Shown here piece after piece: positions 59,157 to 64,000 of a DNA stretch of 64,000 bases. Below the pieces are notes generated by a model. That model worked only from the letters and a program-made list of their open reading frames with translations, was not told where the DNA came from and did no database searches. The DNA is taken from contig NW_019091539.1 in the NCBI RefSeq assembly GCF_001949145.1, positions 1,150,548 to 1,214,547 on the forward strand, in the 5' to 3' direction. A program made the position numbers and the translations under genes. Each line of letters opens with the position of its first letter. Position 1 is the first letter of the stretch. This stretch comes from Acanthaster planci. Lineage: Eukaryota; Echinodermata; Asteroidea; Valvatida; Acanthasteridae.

Positions 59157-59168
59157 GAAACACACATT
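59157..59168 (+). repeat. Right 12-bp flanking direct repeat
   Basis: It is an exact copy of GAAACACACATT at 58573-58584 and follows the AAATACATCTTGAA end of copy 3. Confidence 0.7.
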
Positions 59169-62100
59169 GTCAGACATCAGTTGGCTGGGTGTCGTGCGGG
59201 AAGTCCCCAAGGCCTCCACAGTGCAGGCAGAATTATAAGTCAAGGGGTCCAGGAGTGAAACCGAATACTGCGTTTGCTTTAGCATAGCACAAAAGCGAGA
59301 ACATGGAATAATGTCAGGCAAGCACCCGTGACATGCGGGGAGGCGCATATTGATCGAGACTGATATCGTCGAGCTGAATCTCTTAACCCAGATTGTAATG
59401 AGGGTTAAAACTAAATGCGGTTTAAAAAAACAGTACGTTTGAGTAAATTACAGTTTGGAATGTGAGACTTCATATATTCATATGTATACCCTTAATATAC
59501 ACCCGGTTAATGTTAGTAAACCTTACACTATTAAACATCGTAGTGCTTTACGCATGGGACGTGAAAGGTAATTCTGCGTATTAAGCAGATGATTATGATC
59601 CTTCTCCACCAAACAATGCAATTCTTGACACAATATAAAAACCGATGTTTGTTGAAAAAGTTGAAATACGTTTGTTTATGCGATTTCACTTTAATACTAA
59701 GAAATACACGCATTTATCCATTCAAGACGCAGTTTTTACCGTAATTGAAAAACGTCTTAAATATAATTATAACCAATGATGGTTGCATGGTTTTATCTTT
59801 CATTTTCGTTTTCATACCTGTTTGTTTTACATCGTAGTTCATGGTCACCGCGCCCGAAACCATGCAACGTTCGTTGTGAACAACACATCTTAAGGCGTGG
59901 CATATTGAAATCTCTGCTTGAAATGAATATTGTGACTTCAAACCATGTGTCAGGTTTAGTATACAATTTGCTGATTTCTCAATTCGTTTCAGGAGTGTGA
60001 CGCCATAGTCTCTTTTTTCTCGCAACATTGACAATGGAGGCGCAAGGAGGAACCAATGAGGTAAGTTCAGGAACCAGGTGTAACACGTTGACAATGGATG
60101 CTTGGCATTTTGCCAACATTGCCTGAAATACGAGCATTGGGTCCGGCTGTTTGATCTAACCGACGTCATTTCAAGTCGCTGTCATTCAAATGCCAATCAC
60201 AAAGCCCCACGGCGATGTCTCCAAGGTGCGGAAACTTGCAACCGCGCAGCATGTGGAGTCTAGTGACAGTAACATAAGCTATAATCACTGGGAAAGCTAG
60301 CAACAAATGCCAGCTCAGTTTTAATCCCTTCTGGAGTTCCCGCGACCCTTAACATTTGCAGTATTGTTTTGAAATAAGTGGAACTTCAAAGTGAGGAAAA
60401 AACAACACTTCCCGTTTTTGCCCTGTTTGTTTTACTACACACATCGCTTTTATTAAATGAAAACACAACAGATGGTGCTTAACTGAGCTTCAGTTTCCCA
60501 GCTTTTAGCAAGGACAGTTTTCCTGACAATCTGTAAATACATTTTGAAAGTTATCTTGCAGTCCAGGGTGAATACGGTGCTCGTGTGGGGCTCTTACAGT
60601 GTGAAAAATGCAAACTGCAAGGAAAAAAGCTTGATGCCCACTTCAAGGACAATTACAATAATAAAGACATTCAAAGCTGCAGTCTTGGCAATATAGTTCC
60701 TCATACCAATGGGAAAACAGCCTGAGGAAACATACTACTAAAATGCTTTGGTATCCTTTCTTCCCGAAGACTGATCATTTCTCACATAGCAAAGTATCTA
60801 AACGCATCCGTCTGGATTTTAATATGCAAGGAAACAGTTTGGCAGGGGAATTTTGGTTTAACTTTGTTTTGTTTTGCCTCTCTTGTTTGGTTTATTTATT
60901 TGTTTGTTTTTTTGTTTGTTTTTAGGCAGTCATTGCCCATTTCGAATTGGAATTTTTCTTTTATACGTTGCAAGACAAGCACAACTTACGACATTGGTCC
61001 CAACCGTTAAGTGGGGAGCCTTGAAATCATTCACGTGAATGCTGACGTCAGGAATATCTGTAGATGAGGTAACCTGACCAGTACCGTTCGGATCATATTT
61101 CCTTGTTCCCGTTTGTCTTTTGCACTTTCCATATTTCCGTAAAAATCACCGCTGGTTGGGCGCATTAGAATTGCAATTTCTCCAAGAAAGCTCGTCCACC
61201 CTCAAAATGATCCTCAAATCACGGGATCAGTTTTCCCGAAGACCGACCACGATGTTGACTCTGCATTGAAACATTACTCAGGATGTAATGAATAACACTT
61301 GTAACGCCACACAAATTGAAATGGTACCACTAATATATCGACACTCGCGTTAAAAAGCAATCAAATTTCAATCTGAATTGGCAGCAGGTACCGAATGAGA
61401 GCATTGGTAAAATTATAATTAGTAACAGTTCGAAAACTATCCCTGATTTTGGCACGGTTTTGTAATTCAAAGTACAAAACGGGGCTTCAAAACCAACCAA
61501 ATGCTAGGTTGCTGGGTAACAAAATGCCAAGAGTATAGCTTTCCCAGACAGAACCCAATAGAGCCCAAAAGCTTACCCCGCGCTTCCGGAACCCTTGGAT
61601 GGGGAAATTACGTGCAAATATTTTAGAATTTGTTTTTTTTGTTCAGTTACTTCTTAAAAAATCCAACCTAGAAAAGGGGATTTGGAAAATATTTGCTGGT
61701 ATATAAATTTATAGAAACTGAAAACTCACCTGACTTAAAGAAGAAATATCCTGCCAAAAATTGACTCATCACTTCCGAAAATCTAAAATGCACGAAGAAC
61801 AGTGCAATGCAACAGTCTCGTACGCAGATGAACATTTACAGTGTGAAATTTTATGGCAGTGTGTCAGTAAAAGCTGAAATAAAAACAGATCAAAATATTT
61901 GACACTCTTCTATAATTTGTAAGGTAATAAACTTAAAGCAATATTCTACTTTTACGAAAGATTCTAATATTTTATCTAAGCTTTGCTGACAACTACTGCG
62001 TGATGTCAGCTCAACAGAATCTGGATCCCATTGACTGCAGGTGGGTAGATCTTTGCACCGTTGTACAATCTCGTTTTTACGAAAGCACAGGGAGTGAAAA

Positions 62101-64000
62101 CAAACGTGCAAGGAGACCTATGTACGATATCGTCGGACGTGAAAGGTCATTAATGGAATTCGTTAATGGAATCCTAAATATAAAGGAAGACGAAGGTAAA
62201 ATTCCAACATGAGTGTTTCATGGGGTGGTTTAAGTCAGGAATTATTCTTCCAAAAATTATCGAACGTGATAGGACGGCCCAATATAAATTCCCCACAGGC
62301 AGACCGCGCGAGGGTTCCGGAAGCTCGCTGTGTGACCTTTTACTTTCAGGCTCTATGGACGGATGTCTTTTTTCAATAGGCCTACAACTTCAACAACATA
62401 GTAGTAACATGATAACCCAGCCTTGTGACATCAACTTTTCACGCATGCATGCACAACCAGAAGATTAATCGCCAACCTTTAGGACAAACGGATTGAGTAT
62501 TTTTCGACCTATTCGAATTTTCCCAGAGCCAAATTGGGGCATACCCGTATTTGGTATAACCACATAGAGGGTTGATTCATCCAAGTTTTTGACAACTTAT
62601 GGGAATGCTCTTGTAAATACTGCAGGTAGTGGAGATTGGGCCAAAGTTGGGTAGAGTTACGTGTCCCATGAAACACTGAATTGAAGACGGAACACTTTGA
62701 CTGCGACGTAGGAGGGGGCGTGATTTTGGGTCACTTGGTAACTGTCCTGTCTATTTCTAATTACAATCCATGGTTTTTATGACATTGTGTGGCTGCTTGT
62801 GGGTATAATGCAGCAACAGTTTCATCAGTGGAAGCGTTGGAAGCTGTCAGATAAGTCTGCGGGGTTTTATGTAAACGCCCTTGGACGCTTTCGCCCACAA
62901 CTTCAGAGCCTTGGTTATATGCACGGTAATCCTGGCGAACTGCCTACCACTGCAATATCTATTAGGCCTATGTACATCTTCAAGGTCTTCTTCTACTGAT
63001 TGATACACTGAATGTTCACAAAGAGAGGACACCATAACCCTGGAGAGAAAATTGATACCCTTAGGGAAAATCCTTCAGTGCAGCTTTCAGAAAAAGTCCG
63101 TTCGGCGGCTGTGGGAATAAGAGGGTCCAAAGGCCATGCGTAGGCGTCTACTTCCTCCATTCACAAGCAAACAGGCGGGAGCACTATTGGTCAGGCTTGG
63201 CGGCTTCTCGGTGAAAAAGTGGGTTGCCTCCAACGATTGTATCTCTTCTTCGAAATCACGTGAAATGGACATTGTGTTTTTATATTTGATACCGATTTAG
63301 CTCATCTGATGACTATTGCATGTAGATCTACGCGAATCTTTCTGTAACAACGTTGGCCAGACGTAAAAAAGTGTGTGCTTACTTCAGCGGCAAAACGCAT
63401 ACATTACATTATGCTGTCGGCGGCGTAGTCTACGAATTCGGTGTTTTTATGTGGTTTCAAACTTACGTTAATGGCGTTGTTATGATAGGACCTACACTCC
63501 TGTGAAAGAATAAAGAGTATGGAAACAGATTTTTTCCAAGGAAGCGCAGAAATCGATCTGGGTGCAGAATTCAAAGTGTCGCATTTCGCATTATGTTGGG
63601 CCTTTTTCTTGGTCAACTGACTTTACCACAGAAAAATAAAGAAAATCCTTTTTCACAAAGATCTCTCGGATGTCGGGTGGGGGGGCACCGGACGACAGAT
63701 GACTTCTCACTGCAAAGATACAAAAGAGATTCCTTTGGGTAGCTTACATACCGATCGCGCGTGAGTTATTGTAGTCGGCTTGGAGAGTAACAGATATGAT
63801 ATTTCAGCCTGCTCGGGGATCTGTGTAAGGCTAGCCCCTAAGAGCTCGTAACCTTTGCAGTTTATGTTGGAGAACAATTTTCAGCTTTTGTTGTTTTTCT
63901 TTCACTAATCATTGTTCTTACAAGAACTGTTTTGGGCGGAGGAGGGACTGGTCCGCGTGGGTTTCTTTTGAACGGGATTTTCAAAAATCCACATTGAAAA
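59169..64000. other. Terminal stretch without confirmed gene
   Basis: A 151-codon minus frame (59714-60169) has no domain. At 60034-60060 an ATG in good initiation context is followed nine codons later by a consensus splice donor, a weak first-exon candidate. At 61508-61520 GTTGCT-G-GGTAAC resembles an RFX site. A 70-codon plus frame at 62000-62212 has a coding-like composition but no recognised family. Nothing else is supported. Confidence 0.35.
60851..60925 (+). repeat. (TTTG/TTTA)n-rich low-complexity tract
   Basis: Repeated TTTG and TTTA units end in TTTTTAG. On the minus strand this is a CAAA/TAAA-rich run that could be the tail of a retroposon, but no body is recognisable beside it. 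Confidence 0.8.

Noticed and set aside
59714-60169. 151-codon minus-strand frame
   Set aside because: It has no domain, an antisense frame overlaps it, and it is rich in cysteine and tryptophan without a pattern. Treated as chance.
1-64000. CRISPR arrays, operons or bacterial gene organisation
   Set aside because: There are no regularly spaced identical repeats, no dense frames and no ribosome-binding pattern. The sequence is eukaryotic.

Overview
The window reads as non-coding DNA from an animal nuclear genome: intergenic or deep-intronic sequence carrying many old transposable-element fragments. No convincing host protein-coding gene is visible. Frames are short, overlap on both strands, lack recognisable domains and often run through repeats. 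CpG does not look depleted as it would in a vertebrate, and the mobile elements (a Tc1-like transposon, CR1/Rex/Jockey-group non-LTR fragments, a tRNA-derived SINE-like family, several small inverted-repeat families) suit an aquatic invertebrate. A non-vertebrate deuterostome such as an echinoderm, hemichordate or cephalochordate is my best guess, but it is inferred from the repeat landscape and not proven.

Layout. 0-10 kb: a degenerate 11-mer repeat, a SINE-like copy, dispersed repeats X1 and Y1, the 3' end of a LINE, and a dead but structurally complete Tc1-like transposon (5733-7343) with matching terminal inverted repeats and TA target duplications. 10-20 kb: largely featureless, with one CpG-rich patch. 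20-35 kb: the densest repeat zone. It holds X2/Y2, two copies of an inverted-repeat family (Z), a near-perfect foldback element (W1), X3, four copies of a ~145-bp TA-flanked MITE that carries a CREB-type palindrome, and a pair of ~165-bp direct repeats. 39-40 kb: a decayed LINE reverse transcriptase on the minus strand that keeps its YADD box. 44 kb: a truncated W copy followed by a perfect 16-bp hairpin. 49.6-50.5 kb: a cluster of RFX X-box-like palindromes, then a CRE/RFX-like pair at 54.8 kb; these are the best regulatory candidates. 55.7 kb: a GGTGTTA-rich inverted-repeat element. 57.4 kb: a LINE/SINE 3' tail. 58.6-59.2 kb: a composite of two tRNA-like repeat units flanked by a 12-bp direct repeat.

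Nothing here works together as an operon or pathway. What the elements share is regulatory-looking content. The MITE family disperses TGACGTCA sites, the foldback elements would form long hairpins if transcribed, and the two RFX/CRE-type clusters sit away from recognisable repeats. The most unusual observations are the CRE-bearing MITE family, the tRNA-like unit enclosed by ~75-80-bp inverted repeats, and the RFX-like motif cluster.
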